Shown here: positions 15,836 through 25,445 of the stretch, piece after piece
Numbering within the stretch: the first letter of the stretch is position 1
How the letters are laid out: each line of letters begins with the position of its first letter
Origin: JAXDBM01 sp963709485
GTDB taxonomy: Bacteria; Desulfobacterota; Syntrophia; Syntrophales; Fen-1087
Direction: 5' to 3'
DNA length: 64,000 nt
NCBI GenBank assembly: GCA_963709485.1
Contig: CAVPWE010000003.1
Location: 248,001-312,000, forward strand
Made by a program: the position numbers and the translations under genes
The notes under the pieces: generated by a model
Databases searched by the model: none
Seen by the model: the letters and a program-made list of their open reading frames with translations, nothing else
What the model was told of the DNA's origin: nothing

Positions 15836-18283
15836 TTATTTTTCCAGTTCCACCGGGATCCTCATTGAATAGAAGGAGCGATAAACGAAAATCACGGCGA
15901 TCAGGAAGAACACCGCCGCCAGGCCAAGCTTCATTCCCGTGTTGGTCATCGTGACGGCGATCTCCACGGCGAGCAGTCCGAAAAGGGTTGTGAATTTGAT
16001 GATCGGGTTCATGGAGACCGAAGAGGTGTCCTTGAAGGGATCGCCGACGGTGTCACCGACAACGGTCGCTTCGTGGAGCGGGGTGTTTTTCTGCTTCAGG
16101 TCTACTTCGACAATCTTCTTCGCATTATCCCAGCAGCCGCCGGCATTGGCCATGAAGATGGCCTGGAACAGGCCGAAGAAGGCGATCCCGATCAGATAGC
16201 CGATGAAGAAGTAGGGGTTGAAAAAGGCGAGACCCAGGGCCATGAAGAAGACGACGATGAAGATGTTGATCATCCCCTTCTGGGCATAGACGGTGCAGAT
16301 CCGCACGACTTCCTTGCTGTCCTCGATGGAAGCCTCCGCCTTGTCAAGGTTGATATTATTTTTGATAAACACGACCGCCTGATAAGAACCGGTTACGACA
16401 GCCTGGATCGAAGCGCCGGTGAACCAGTAGATCACGCAACCGCCCATGAGAAGGCCGAGGATAATCTCCGGCTGGACGAGGCTGAGCTTCGCGATGACAT
16501 TTCCGAACATCTTCTCCAGGAGGATGATGATGCCGAAGACCATTGTGGTCGCGCCGACGACGGCCGTTCCGATCAGCACCGGTTTGGCCGTGGCCTTGAA
16601 GGTGTTGCCTGCGCCATCGCCGGATTCGAGGAAGTGCTTCGACTGTTCGAAATCGGGGATGTTGCCGAAGTGCTTTTTCACGACCTCCTTGGCATCCGGG
16701 CGGGACTCGATCATGGAAAGCTCATAGATGGACTGGGCGTTGTCGGAAACGGGCCCGAAGCTGTCCACCGCGATGGTTACCGGGCCCATGCCCAGAAAGC
16801 CGAAGGCCACCAGACCGAAGGCGAAAACCGGGGCCGCAAATGTGAAGGCCGGGGGCAGAATCCCCGTAACCGAAGGGGTCTGGGAGACGAGATAGGCGAC
16901 AAACATGAGGGCCAGGATCGTGAGGCCTTCCCAGAAGGCGGAAAAATTACCGGCCACCAGACCGGAGAGAATGTTCAGAGAAGGACCGCCCTGGCGGGAA
17001 GCGTTCACCACCTCATCGCAGTGGCGGGAATTGGTGCTCGTGAAGACCTTGGTGAACTCCGGAATCAGCGCGCCGGCAATGGTGCCGCAACTGATGATGA
17101 TCGACAGGGCCAGCCACATGGACATCGACTCGCCGGTTGCCGGGATATCGGACAGGAGAATATAGCTGGCAACGAAGGTCACGGCGATCGACACGATCGA
17201 GGTGATCCAGACCAGGTTGGTCAGGGGGTGTTCGAAGTTGAAGTCTTTCTTGCCGGCAAACAGGGATTTGCTCGTTATATCATTGACAAAGTAAGAGGCC
17301 AGCGAGGTCAGGATCATGAGGATACGCATGGCGAATATCCAGACGACCAGCTTGCCGCCCATGGCGGGATTGTCGGCCAGGGCCAGGGCCAGAAAGGCGA
17401 TCAGGGCCACGCCCGTAACGCCGTAGGTCTCGAAGCCGTCCGCCGTGGGGCCGACGCTGTCGCCCGCGTTGTCGCCCGTGCAGTCCGCGATGACGCCCGG
17501 GTTCTTGGGGTCGTCTTCAGGAAGATGGAAGATGATCTTCATGAGGTCGGAGCCGATGTCGGCAATCTTCGTGAAGATGCCGCCGCAGATGCGGAGTGCG
17601 CTGGCGCCCAGGGACTCGCCGATGGCAAAACCGATGAAGCAGGGGCCGGCCAAGTCGCCCGGAATGTAGGCCAGGATGATGATCATGAAGAAGAGCTCAA
17701 TGCTGACCAGGAGAAGGCCGACGCTCATGCCCGAGCGCAGGCAGATGTTGACGATGCTGAGCGGATCACCGCTCAGGGAGGCAAAGGCCGCCCGTGAGTT
17801 GGCCACGGTGTTGATCCGGATGCCGAACCAGGCGACACCGTAGGAGCCCAGAATGCCCAGGATGGAAGCAGCAAGGATAATCGCCACCTCTGTCATGTGC
17901 ATATGTGAAAGGACGCCGAAATAGTAGATCATGCAGGCGGCGATCAGGACCCATAGACCAGCCAGAAATTTGCCCTGCTGGAGTACGTAGGTCTTGCAGG
18001 TCTCCCAAATCGTGGCGGAGACGTCCAGCATGGCCTGGTGGGCGGGCAGGCTCCTTGTCTGGATGTACTGCATCCAGCCGAAGATCATGCCGATCACGCA
18101 GATGATGAGGCCCAGATTCAGGATCATCATTCCGCTCAGCGCCCCTCCCATGAAGGAAACTTGGCTCAGGTTCGGCAGCTTTATGTCCGCCTCACCAGCG
18201 AAGGCCATCGGCGCCATGAACAAAAGCATGAGCGCGATGGTCAATAAAAGTGACAATACATTACGTTTACCCTTACACATCAT
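15836..18283 (-). CDS. hppA: membrane-bound ion-translocating pyrophosphatase
   Basis: 815 residues and about 16 membrane helices. It splits pyrophosphate and pumps protons (or sodium), or makes pyrophosphate in reverse, which suits energy-limited syntrophs. Family marks are PEDDPKNPGVIAD (256-267), GDNAGDS (270-276), HCDEVVNAS, GGCWDNAKK and DTVGDPFKDTS near the C-terminus. Lys563 in GNTFKATAK stands where potassium-independent enzymes have Lys. The first substrate motif is unusual: DIGSDLMKIIF replaces DVGADLVGKVE, so the expected Lys and Glu are Ile250 and Phe252. GDSVGPTADGFETYG is also off the common pattern. It belongs to a divergent subgroup; which ion it pumps is not readable. Its start overlaps the pth stop (TAATG), and AGGAGG lies in the pth tail. 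Confidence 0.93.
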   Translation of the reverse strand: MMCKGKRNVLSLLLTIALMLLFMAPMAFAGEADIKLPNLSQVSFMGGALSGMMILNLGLIICVIGMIFGWMQYIQTRSLPAHQAMLDVSATIWETCKTYVLQQGKFLAGLWVLIAACMIYYFGVLSHMHMTEVAIILAASILGILGSYGVAWFGIRINTVANSRAAFASLSGDPLSIVNICLRSGMSVGLLLVSIELFFMIIILAYIPGDLAGPCFIGFAIGESLGASALRICGGIFTKIADIGSDLMKIIFHLPEDDPKNPGVIADCTGDNAGDSVGPTADGFETYGVTGVALIAFLALALADNPAMGGKLVVWIFAMRILMILTSLASYFVNDITSKSLFAGKKDFNFEHPLTNLVWITSIVSIAVTFVASYILLSDIPATGESMSMWLALSIIISCGTIAGALIPEFTKVFTSTNSRHCDEVVNASRQGGPSLNILSGLVAGNFSAFWEGLTILALMFVAYLVSQTPSVTGILPPAFTFAAPVFAFGLVAFGFLGMGPVTIAVDSFGPVSDNAQSIYELSMIESRPDAKEVVKKHFGNIPDFEQSKHFLESGDGAGNTFKATAKPVLIGTAVVGATTMVFGIIILLEKMFGNVIAKLSLVQPEIILGLLMGGCVIYWFTGASIQAVVTGSYQAVVFIKNNINLDKAEASIEDSKEVVRICTVYAQKGMINIFIVVFFMALGLAFFNPYFFIGYLIGIAFFGLFQAIFMANAGGCWDNAKKIVEVDLKQKNTPLHEATVVGDTVGDPFKDTSSVSMNPIIKFTTLFGLLAVEIAVTMTNTGMKLGLAAVFFLIAVIFVYRSFYSMRIPVELEK

Positions 18284-18873
18284 TAAACCTCCTCATTAAA
18301 ATTATTTATGGTTTTCCCATGATACTTGCACATAGCCGATTCAATTCCCGTGGAGAGCAGCTCCGTCAGCATTTCCGCGGCTTGTTGGATCAACCGCGGC
18401 AACTTGCCGGTTTCGTCCGGGGAAAAAGATGAAAGAACATAGCCTTCGACCCATTCCTGGCGATCCGGTTTTCCGATGCCCAGCCTGACCCGATTGAAAT
18501 CCGCACTGTCCATGTGATCGATAACAGACATCAATCCCTTGTGCCCCCCCGGACCGCCGCCCGCTTTCAGCCGGATCGTTCCGAACGGCAGGTCCAGATC
18601 GTCATGAACGACTATGACATCCTTAATTTCTATCCTGAAGTAATCAAAGAACTTCCTGACGGCACTGCCGCTCAGGTTCATGTAGGTTTGCGGTTTGATC
18701 AGCAGGGCAGGGTGGCCGGCTATGTTGCCCCTGCCGAAACAGGCCTCAAACTTTATCTGATGCAGCGATATCCCGCTTGCTTCGGCCAGCCGGTCCAGAA
18801 CCAGGAAACCCATGTTGTGTCGGCTGTGTTGATATTGGACACCCGGATTTCCGAGCCCGGCAATCAGTCTCAC
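18283..18873 (-). CDS. pth: peptidyl-tRNA hydrolase
   Basis: 196 residues, normal length. It frees tRNA from peptidyl-tRNA dropped by stalled ribosomes. Catalytic His in SRHNMGF (about 19) and the conserved Asp in VVHDDLDLPFG (about 92), with GGGPGGHKGL and RLGIGKP as further family blocks; KPQTYMN is intact. It is downstream of rplY by 42 bases and coupled to hppA by overlap. The order prs-rplY-pth is common in proteobacteria. Confidence 0.97.
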   Translation of the reverse strand: MRLIAGLGNPGVQYQHSRHNMGFLVLDRLAEASGISLHQIKFEACFGRGNIAGHPALLIKPQTYMNLSGSAVRKFFDYFRIEIKDVIVVHDDLDLPFGTIRLKAGGGPGGHKGLMSVIDHMDSADFNRVRLGIGKPDRQEWVEGYVLSSFSPDETGKLPRLIQQAAEMLTELLSTGIESAMCKYHGKTINNFNEEV

Positions 18874-18915
18874 AAGGTTCCCCCGACGTTCAATTCCTCC
18901 TGTGGATCGATGTGC

Positions 18916-19578
18916 CTATTCGCTTTCGCCCTTTGCGCCCTTGCGACCGACCACCTCCGGTTCAGCCGGTTTTTCCTCTTCTTCAGTTTCGGCTTTGGCG
19001 ACGGTCGCCCTGGGTGCAGATACGGAAGCGATCACCGTTTCCCCGGCGTCCAGGATGATCATATCCTCGATGACCGGAATGTCACCGACTGTCAGATGAC
19101 GGCCCATTTCGAGGTCGCTGACATCAACTTCGATAAACTCGGGAAGCTTCATCGGCGTACAGGATACTTTCAGCTCCCGCTTGACATGCTGAAAATCGCC
19201 TCCGTTCCGAACGCCTGCCGGGGTGCCGGTAAAATGAATGGGGACATCGAAGGTGAGTTTGTGGTCCATGCTGATCTCATAGAAATCCGCATGGAAAAAA
19301 CGCCTGGATACCGGTTCCATCTGGAGTTCTTTCATGATCGAAAGCTTTTCCAGTTTCTTTCCTGTCTTGCCGCCGTCATCGATGATCAGTTTGATGAAGA
19401 CGTTTTCCTGGCGGCCTTTCATCAGTTTCAGCAAATCGGCCGCATTGACCGTCAACGGTGTGGCTTCCGTTCCACGGCCGTAAAAAACAGCCGGCATGAG
19501 GCCCGCGCTTCTCAGCCTGCGGGCCGGTCCCTTGCCGGTTTCTTTTCGAATCAGAGCATCCAACGCGACTGCTTCCAT
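18916..19578 (-). CDS. rplY: 50S ribosomal protein L25, general-stress (CTC/TL5) form
   Basis: 220 residues: the 5S rRNA-binding L25 domain (residues 1-95, LIRKETGKGPARRLRSAGLMPAVFYG) plus the beta-rich C-terminal domain of the CTC/TL5 type (about 96-190: VPIHFTGTPAGVRNGG, LPEFIEVDVSDLEMG, DMIILDAGETV). It ends in a charged tail (EEEEKPAEPEVV). It lies 9 bases after prs, in one operon. Confidence 0.96.
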   Translation of the reverse strand: MEAVALDALIRKETGKGPARRLRSAGLMPAVFYGRGTEATPLTVNAADLLKLMKGRQENVFIKLIIDDGGKTGKKLEKLSIMKELQMEPVSRRFFHADFYEISMDHKLTFDVPIHFTGTPAGVRNGGDFQHVKRELKVSCTPMKLPEFIEVDVSDLEMGRHLTVGDIPVIEDMIILDAGETVIASVSAPRATVAKAETEEEEKPAEPEVVGRKGAKGESE

Positions 19579-19587
19579 TGACGCCTC

Positions 19588-20529
19588 CTATATGAACAAT
19601 GAACTTACAGAATCGTTATAATAAATTCTCCGGACCGCCTCGCTCAGGAGCCCCGATACGGAAAGAACCTTGATCCGCCTGCAGTTTTTTGCCTGCTCGT
19701 GCAGGGGGATGGTGTCCGTGACAATGACTTCCTCGATACAGGAGTTTTCGATCCGTTCGATCGCCGGGCCGGAAAGGACCGGGTGGGTGGCACAGACGGA
19801 CACATCCACGGCGCCGGCCTCCTTCAGGGCGCTGGCGGCCTGGACAACGGTTCCCGCCGTGTCGATCATATCGTCGAGAATGATGACTTTTTTGTTCCGG
19901 ATGTCTCCGATGATGTTCATCACCTGGGCTTCGTTGGGTCCCTCGCGACGCTTGTCGACGATTGCAAGGGTGGCTCCGAGACGCTTGCCGAAGGCCCTGG
20001 CCCTTTCAACGCCCCCCGTATCCGGGGAGACGATGACCGTGTCCTCCTGAAATTTTTTCTTGAAATATTCCAGCAGCACGGGCGTGGCAAAGAGGTTGTC
20101 CACGGGAATGTTGAAGAAGCCCTGAATCTGGCCGGCGTGCAGGTCCATGGAGAGAACGCGGTTGGCGCCGGCCGTGGTGATCAGATCCGCGATGAGCTTG
20201 GCTGAAATGGGAGCCCGGGGAGCCACTTTTCGGTCCTGGCGGGCGTAGCCGTAATAGGGGATAACGGCCGTGATCCTGTCTGCCGATGCCCTTTTCATCG
20301 CGTCAATCATAATGAGCAGTTCCATGCAGGTCAGATTGACGGGGGTGCAGGTGGATTGAATGATAAAGACATCCATTCCTCTGACATTTTCGTTGATTTC
20401 AACCCGGGTTTCGCCATCGCTGAACGTCGTTACATTGGCTTTGCCCAGGGGTACCCCCAAACTGCTGCATATTTTTCCGGCCAGGTCCAGATTGGCGTTG
20501 CCGGAGAAAATTCTGATTCTTTCGAGCAT
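19588..20529 (-). CDS. prs: ribose-phosphate pyrophosphokinase
   Basis: 313 residues. It makes PRPP from ribose 5-phosphate and ATP for nucleotide, His and Trp synthesis. Landmarks are FSDGETRVEINENVRG near the N-terminus (about 36-51), YYGYARQDRK (95-104), SMDLHAGQIQGFF (127-139), and the PRPP loop DDMIDTAGT (218-226). The gene is 35 bases downstream of tRNA-Gln and upstream of rplY. Confidence 0.97.
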   Translation of the reverse strand: MLERIRIFSGNANLDLAGKICSSLGVPLGKANVTTFSDGETRVEINENVRGMDVFIIQSTCTPVNLTCMELLIMIDAMKRASADRITAVIPYYGYARQDRKVAPRAPISAKLIADLITTAGANRVLSMDLHAGQIQGFFNIPVDNLFATPVLLEYFKKKFQEDTVIVSPDTGGVERARAFGKRLGATLAIVDKRREGPNEAQVMNIIGDIRNKKVIILDDMIDTAGTVVQAASALKEAGAVDVSVCATHPVLSGPAIERIENSCIEEVIVTDTIPLHEQAKNCRRIKVLSVSGLLSEAVRRIYYNDSVSSLFI

Positions 20530-20563
20530 CGGTTCCTTTAACGGCTTCGACCGTCTTTACGAA

Positions 20564-20638
20564 TGGCTGGGGCGGGAGGATTCGAACCCCCGAATGCAAG
20601 GACCAAAACCTTGTGTCTTACCGCTTGACGACGCCCCA
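20564..20638 (-). tRNA. tRNA-Gln (anticodon TTG)
   Basis: The reverse complement folds as a full cloverleaf: acceptor TGGGGCG/CGCCCCA, anticodon stem CAAGG/CCTTG with loop TTTTGGT (TTG reads CAA), and T-arm GGGGGTTCGAATCCTCC. Discriminator G and an encoded CCA follow. It lies between ispE and prs and is probably cut from their shared transcript. Confidence 0.96.
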
Positions 20639-20691
20639 CTACCTCAAGTCATTGAAAATACGGATATTTCAAAATGGAAGGGCAGTAAGAT

Positions 20692-21531
20692 TCAGAGGGC
20701 GTTTGCGCTGAAGACAGACCATTTGTCGATCCCGCTCAAGGCTTTTTGAGCCGTTGCAGCCATTTCTTCCGTTTCAAATATTCCGAAAACCGTCGGTCCA
20801 CTGCCCGACATCAGGGCTCCCAGGGCGCCATGCTCGATAAGCAGCCTTTTGAGATCGGACAGGACCGGGTGCATCCTGACGGAAACCCGCTCCAGATCGT
20901 TTTGAAGTCCTTCCGCCAGATCATGGATCGTATAAAAACGCGGGATGCTATAATGAATTATCCGGTTTGTCAATCTTAATTTAAGGCCTTCGTAAATCAT
21001 TTTTGTGGAGAGTTCAAAACGGGGATTGATCAAAACAAGAGAAAAAGAAGGGAGATTCTCCGCGGCCTCGAGCCGTTCGCCGATGCCGAAGGCCCAGGCC
21101 GTTTTCTGAAATATGAAAAAGGGGACATCCGCCCCCAGTTTGGCTCCGATCTTCATGAGGTCTTCCGCCGTGTAACGGAATGCGAAGAGTTCGTTGAGCG
21201 TCAACAGCGTGGTTGCGGCATTGGAGCTGCCCCCGCCCAGGCCTGCCGCCAGGGGGATCTTCTTGTGAATGGTGATGTCAATTCCGCCGGAGCGGCAGGC
21301 GGCGGCGGAAAAAAGGGCCTGGGCGGCCCTGTAAACGATATTTCCATCTTTTTCAGGCAGCGGGCTGCCGGGGCAACGGACGGTGATCCCCCCTTCGGAG
21401 GGGGTGAAGGTCATCTCGTCTGCAAGGCTGATTCTCTGCATCAGGCTGGCAATGTCGTGATAACCGTCCTCCCGCCTGCGGAGAACGCGCAGGCAAAGAT
21501 TGATCTTGGCCGGCGAAAGCTTGCGGATCAT
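20692..21531 (-). CDS. ispE: 4-diphosphocytidyl-2-C-methyl-D-erythritol kinase
   Basis: 279 residues of the GHMP kinase family, phosphorylating CDP-ME in the MEP route to isoprenoids. It shows the substrate loop SPAKINLCLRV (6-16), RREDGYHD, the ATP loop PLAAGLGGGSSNAA (about 92-105) and the third motif MSGSGPTVFG near the C-terminus. The start overlaps the DUF1844 stop by 4 bases. It is last in the leftward heat-shock/diadenylate cyclase operon. Confidence 0.96.
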   Translation of the reverse strand: MIRKLSPAKINLCLRVLRRREDGYHDIASLMQRISLADEMTFTPSEGGITVRCPGSPLPEKDGNIVYRAAQALFSAAACRSGGIDITIHKKIPLAAGLGGGSSNAATTLLTLNELFAFRYTAEDLMKIGAKLGADVPFFIFQKTAWAFGIGERLEAAENLPSFSLVLINPRFELSTKMIYEGLKLRLTNRIIHYSIPRFYTIHDLAEGLQNDLERVSVRMHPVLSDLKRLLIEHGALGALMSGSGPTVFGIFETEEMAATAQKALSGIDKWSVFSANAL

Positions 21532-21965
21532 GCAAGACCTTTCTCCTTGACGAAGCGCATTCTCAGCTCGAAAAGGAGGCCGTCCAGGAGGGATTTTTCG
21601 TTCTCGTCGAGATTCCCGCTTGTTTTGGTCTGCAGCATTCCGAGGATGTCGATGGTCTGCTTGGCCGCCGCCAGATTCCTGTCGGCTTTTTTGGTGACGG
21701 GATCGGGAAAGTCGCCGAAATGGAACATGGCAGTGGTGCTCAGGGAAAGCACGAAATTCGCGAAGTTGATTTCCGGAAGATCGTCTTCTTCCGGCATGTC
21801 CCGCTTTTCCGCCCCGGGTGGCTGCCGTTCCTTTTCCGCTTCCGCCTTCGCTTCTGCAGGGGGGGCCTCGAATGGCGTTTCCGCGTCCCGGCGCACATCC
21901 CCGGTTTCGTCAAATATCCGTTTGTCCTTGATCACAAAGCTTTTTTCCTTGTTTTCCGGATCCAT
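21528..21965 (-). CDS. DUF1844 family protein
   Basis: 145 residues. The N-terminal half (1-65) is charged and Pro/Ala/Glu-rich, probably disordered. The C-terminal half is the DUF1844 helical domain (NFANFVLSLSTTAMFHFG, AAKQTIDILGMLQTKTSGNL, LLDGLLFELRMRF). The family is widespread in deltaproteobacteria and Acidobacteria and has no known function. The tight operon place between htpX and ispE (10-base gap, 4-base overlap) is the only context clue. Confidence 0.9.
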   Translation of the reverse strand: MDPENKEKSFVIKDKRIFDETGDVRRDAETPFEAPPAEAKAEAEKERQPPGAEKRDMPEEDDLPEINFANFVLSLSTTAMFHFGDFPDPVTKKADRNLAAAKQTIDILGMLQTKTSGNLDENEKSLLDGLLFELRMRFVKEKGLA

Positions 21966-21975
21966 GGTCGCCTCC

Positions 21976-22827
21976 TTATGCCGGCCGCATGCTTCTCAAG
22001 CGGGCAATTCTTTCCTCAATGGGGGGATGGGTGCTGAACAGCGCCATGAGGGAGCGTCCAGTCAGGGGATTCACGATAAACATGTGAGCTGTGGAAGGAT
22101 TCGCATCCATCGGAATGGCCTGCGAGGCCCTCTGGAGCTTATCGAGCGCACCCGCCAATCCCAGCGGCTTTCCGGAGATCGCCGCGCCGCCGGCATCTGC
22201 CATGAATTCCCGCGAGCGGGAGATGGCCATCTGAATGATGGTCGCGGCAATGGGCGCCAGCACAGCCATCAGGATCAGCCCGATCACTCCGCCATGACCT
22301 CCCTCTTCGCTGTCCCGGCTGGCGCCTCCGAACATGGCCGCCCACTGCGCCATGTTGGCGAGCATGACAACGGCGCCGGCCAGTGTTGCGGCGATCGAGC
22401 CGATGAGCATGTCCTTGTTCTTGATATGGGTCAGTTCGTGCGCGATGACGCCTTCCAGTTCATCCCGGCTCAGAATTCTCAGGATGCCCTCCGTGACCGC
22501 GACGACGGCATGGCTTTCGTTGCGTCCGGTGGCAAAGGCGTTCGGGGTGTCCTGCGGGATGACGTAGACCCTGGGCATGGGAAGTCCCCCGCGCAGGGCG
22601 AGGCTTTTGACGATGCCGTAGAGTTCCGGCGCCTGACTTTCGGTCACCTCCTGGGCATTGTACATCCTCAAAACCAGCTTGTCGGAAAACCAGTAGCTGC
22701 CGAAATTCATGACCATGGCGAAAAAGAAGGCCATGACCATGCCGTTCTTTCCCCCGAAATAGCCCCCGATCAGCATGAGGAGTCCGGTCAGGGCGCCCAG
22801 CAGCAGTGTTGTTCTCAGTGTGTTCAT
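21976..22827 (-). CDS. htpX: membrane zinc protease HtpX (M48)
   Basis: 283 residues. Two N-terminal membrane helices (about 5-50), the zinc motif VIAHELTHIKNKD (HExxH at about 130-134), two more helices (about 145-195) and the third zinc ligand region SREFMADAGG. It degrades misfolded membrane proteins and is typically heat-shock induced. The start overlaps the clpB stop by 4 bases, giving direct co-expression of a cytosolic disaggregase with a membrane protease. Confidence 0.97.
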   Translation of the reverse strand: MNTLRTTLLLGALTGLLMLIGGYFGGKNGMVMAFFFAMVMNFGSYWFSDKLVLRMYNAQEVTESQAPELYGIVKSLALRGGLPMPRVYVIPQDTPNAFATGRNESHAVVAVTEGILRILSRDELEGVIAHELTHIKNKDMLIGSIAATLAGAVVMLANMAQWAAMFGGASRDSEEGGHGGVIGLILMAVLAPIAATIIQMAISRSREFMADAGGAAISGKPLGLAGALDKLQRASQAIPMDANPSTAHMFIVNPLTGRSLMALFSTHPPIEERIARLRSMRPA

Positions 22828-25433
22828 TTCAATCCCTCCTGTCTTTTCAGCTTCTTGAAATCAACGTCGCCGTTTTTCGAGATGTCCGCCAGGATATGGT
22901 CGCCATCCGCAAAACGGCCTTCCAGGATTTTCATGGACAGATCGTCCAGGATCATCTTTTGCAGTGCCCGCTTCAAAGGCCGTGCGCCGTAGACGGGGCT
23001 GTAGCCGGTTTCGGCTATATATTTTTTTGCCTTTTCTGTCAATTCCAGCGTCATCTTCCGCTCCTGCAGACGCTTCTGGATAAGGCGGACCTGGATGTCG
23101 ACGATCCGGTTGATGTCTCCGAGCGTCAACGCCCGGAACGTGATGATATCGTCGATGCGGTTCAGAAATTCGGGCTTGAACCCCGCCCGCAGGGCTTCCA
23201 TCGTCCGCATCTTCCTCTCGTCATCGCTGATGGACAGATCCTGCATGAAGGCGCTGCCGATGTTGGAGGTCATGATCACGACGGTGTTCTTGAAATCGAC
23301 CGTCCGTCCGTGACCGTCCGTCAGGCGTCCATCGTCGAGGATCTGCAAGAGGATGTTGAAGACGTCCGGATGGGCCTTCTCGATTTCATCGAAGAGGATA
23401 ACCGAGTAGGGCCGCCGCCGGACCGCCTCCGTCAGGTGTCCCCCCTCATCGTAACCGACATAGCCGGGAGGCGCGCCGATCAGCCTGGCGACGGAATGCT
23501 TTTCCATGAATTCGGACATGTCGATCCGGATCATGGCCTGCTCGCTGTCGAACATGAATTCGGCAAGGGCCCGGGCCAGCTCGGTCTTGCCCACGCCGGT
23601 GGGCCCCAGAAAAATGAACGAGCCGATGGGACGGTTGGGGTCCTGCAATCCGGAACGGGCCCTCCGCAGGGCGCTTGAAACAGCCTGAATGCCCTCATCC
23701 TGCCCGATCACCCGCTGCTTCAGCCGCTCCTCCATGTGGATCAGCTTCTGCACGTCGCTTTCCATCATGCGGGTGAGGGGGATGCCGGTCCAGTTTGCGA
23801 CCACCTCCGCCACATCCTCGGCGTCCACCTCTTCCTTCAGCATCTTATTGTCTTTCTGGCGCTCGGCAAGCTTCTGCTGCTCCCGCTCCAGATCCTTGTT
23901 CAGCTCCACCAGTTTGCCGTAGCGGATTTCCGCCGCCCGGGCCAGATTCCCCTGGCGCTGCGCGTTCAATTCCTCCGTCTTCAGGGCCTCCATGCTGCTT
24001 TTGACCGTCTGGATCCGCCTGATCGCGTCTTTCTCGGCTGTCCAGTGGAGCTTCATGCGGTCCATGGATTCCCGAAGCTCGGCCAGCTCCTTTTCGATCT
24101 TGTCGCGCCGATCGATGGATGTCCGGTCGGTTTCCTTTTTCAGCGACTGCTTTTCGATTTCCAGCTGGATGACTTTCCGGTCGATCCCGTCGATTTCGGC
24201 GGGCATGCTGTCCAGCTCGATCCGCAGGCGGGAAGCCGACTCATCGATCAGGTCAACGGCCTTGTCCGGAAGAAAGCGGTCGGAGATGTAGCGGTTGGAC
24301 AGCGTTGCCGCGGCGATGATGGCCGCGTCCTTGATGCGTACGCCGTGATGCACTTCATAGCGCTCCTTCAGGCCCCGGAGGATCGCAATGGTGTCCTCGA
24401 CGGTGGGCTCCTTGACCAGTATCGGCTGAAAGCGCCGCTCCAGCGCCGGGTCTTTTTCAATGTGCTTCCGGTATTCGTTGAGTGTCGTCGCGCCGACGCA
24501 GCGCAGCTCCCCGCGTGCCAGGGCCGGCTTCAGCATGTTGGAGGCGTCGACGGACCCCTCGGCCGCGCCGGCGCCGACCACTGTGTGAATTTCGTCGATG
24601 AAGAGGATGATCTCCCCTTCGGCGTCGGTGACCTCCTTGAGCACGGCCTTCAGCCGGTCCTCGAACTCGCCCCGGTATTTGGCGCCCGCCACCAGCGCGC
24701 CGATGTCCAGACCGACCACCCGCTTGCGCTTCAGGCTTTCCGGCACATCCCCGTTGACGATCCGCTGGGCAAGGCCCTCCACGATGGCGGTCTTGCCCAC
24801 GCCGGGTTCACCGATCAGGACGGGATTGTTTTTCGTCCTTCTCGAGAGGACCTGCATGACCCGACGGATTTCCTCATCCCGCCCGATGACCGGGTCGAAA
24901 GACCCCTTGCGGGCCAGCTCGTTGAAATCGCGGGCATAGCGCTTCAGGGCCTGGTATTTTTCCTCGGGATTGGGGTCGGTGATCCGCTGGCTGCCGCGGA
25001 TTTCCACCAGCACGGTCAGAACGCTGTCCCGGGTGACGCCGGCGGCATGCAGGATTCCGGCTGCATCCCCCTTCTTTTCATCGGCCATGACCGTCAGGAC
25101 GTGCTCGGCGCTGACGTATTCGTCCTTCAGGCGCGCCGCCTCGGTGAGGGCCTGGTCGAGAATCTTGTTCAACCGGGGTGTAATGCCCGGCTGGCCGACG
25201 CCGGCGCCTTCCACGCGGGGCAGCCTCCCGAGGGCTTTTTTCAGTTCATGGGCCATCACCCCAGGGTCCGCCCCCAGTTTTTTAAGGATGGCCCCCACGA
25301 TCCCTTCCGGCTGCGACAGAAGGGCCAGGAGGAGGTGCTCCGCATCAATCCCCTGGTGCCCGTGCTGAGCGGCCGCCGTCTGGGCCTCCTGAAGGGCTTC
25401 CTGGACTTTCAGGGTGAACTTGTCGAATCTCAT
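22824..25433 (-). CDS. clpB: ATP-dependent disaggregase ClpB
   Basis: 869 residues, full length. An N-terminal Clp_N repeat domain (1-145), AAA+ module 1 with Walker A GEPGVGKT (about 205) and Walker B LFIDEIH, the long coiled-coil M-domain (about 405-530) that docks DnaK, and AAA+ module 2 with GPTGVGKT (about 610) and LFDEIEKAHPD. The ClpB-type C-terminal domain ends the protein. It pulls polypeptides from aggregates together with DnaK. It follows the diadenylate cyclase by 12 bases, so both should share the promoter at 26350-26378. Confidence 0.98.
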   Translation of the reverse strand: MRFDKFTLKVQEALQEAQTAAAQHGHQGIDAEHLLLALLSQPEGIVGAILKKLGADPGVMAHELKKALGRLPRVEGAGVGQPGITPRLNKILDQALTEAARLKDEYVSAEHVLTVMADEKKGDAAGILHAAGVTRDSVLTVLVEIRGSQRITDPNPEEKYQALKRYARDFNELARKGSFDPVIGRDEEIRRVMQVLSRRTKNNPVLIGEPGVGKTAIVEGLAQRIVNGDVPESLKRKRVVGLDIGALVAGAKYRGEFEDRLKAVLKEVTDAEGEIILFIDEIHTVVGAGAAEGSVDASNMLKPALARGELRCVGATTLNEYRKHIEKDPALERRFQPILVKEPTVEDTIAILRGLKERYEVHHGVRIKDAAIIAAATLSNRYISDRFLPDKAVDLIDESASRLRIELDSMPAEIDGIDRKVIQLEIEKQSLKKETDRTSIDRRDKIEKELAELRESMDRMKLHWTAEKDAIRRIQTVKSSMEALKTEELNAQRQGNLARAAEIRYGKLVELNKDLEREQQKLAERQKDNKMLKEEVDAEDVAEVVANWTGIPLTRMMESDVQKLIHMEERLKQRVIGQDEGIQAVSSALRRARSGLQDPNRPIGSFIFLGPTGVGKTELARALAEFMFDSEQAMIRIDMSEFMEKHSVARLIGAPPGYVGYDEGGHLTEAVRRRPYSVILFDEIEKAHPDVFNILLQILDDGRLTDGHGRTVDFKNTVVIMTSNIGSAFMQDLSISDDERKMRTMEALRAGFKPEFLNRIDDIITFRALTLGDINRIVDIQVRLIQKRLQERKMTLELTEKAKKYIAETGYSPVYGARPLKRALQKMILDDLSMKILEGRFADGDHILADISKNGDVDFKKLKRQEGLK

Positions 25434-25445
25434 TACGCCTCCCGT

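Noticed and set aside
16073..17797. 574-residue rightward ORF across hppA
   Set aside because: It lies wholly antisense to a full-length pyrophosphatase gene, is rich in Gly/Asp/His/Arg, and has no family resemblance; typical GC-rich shadow frame.
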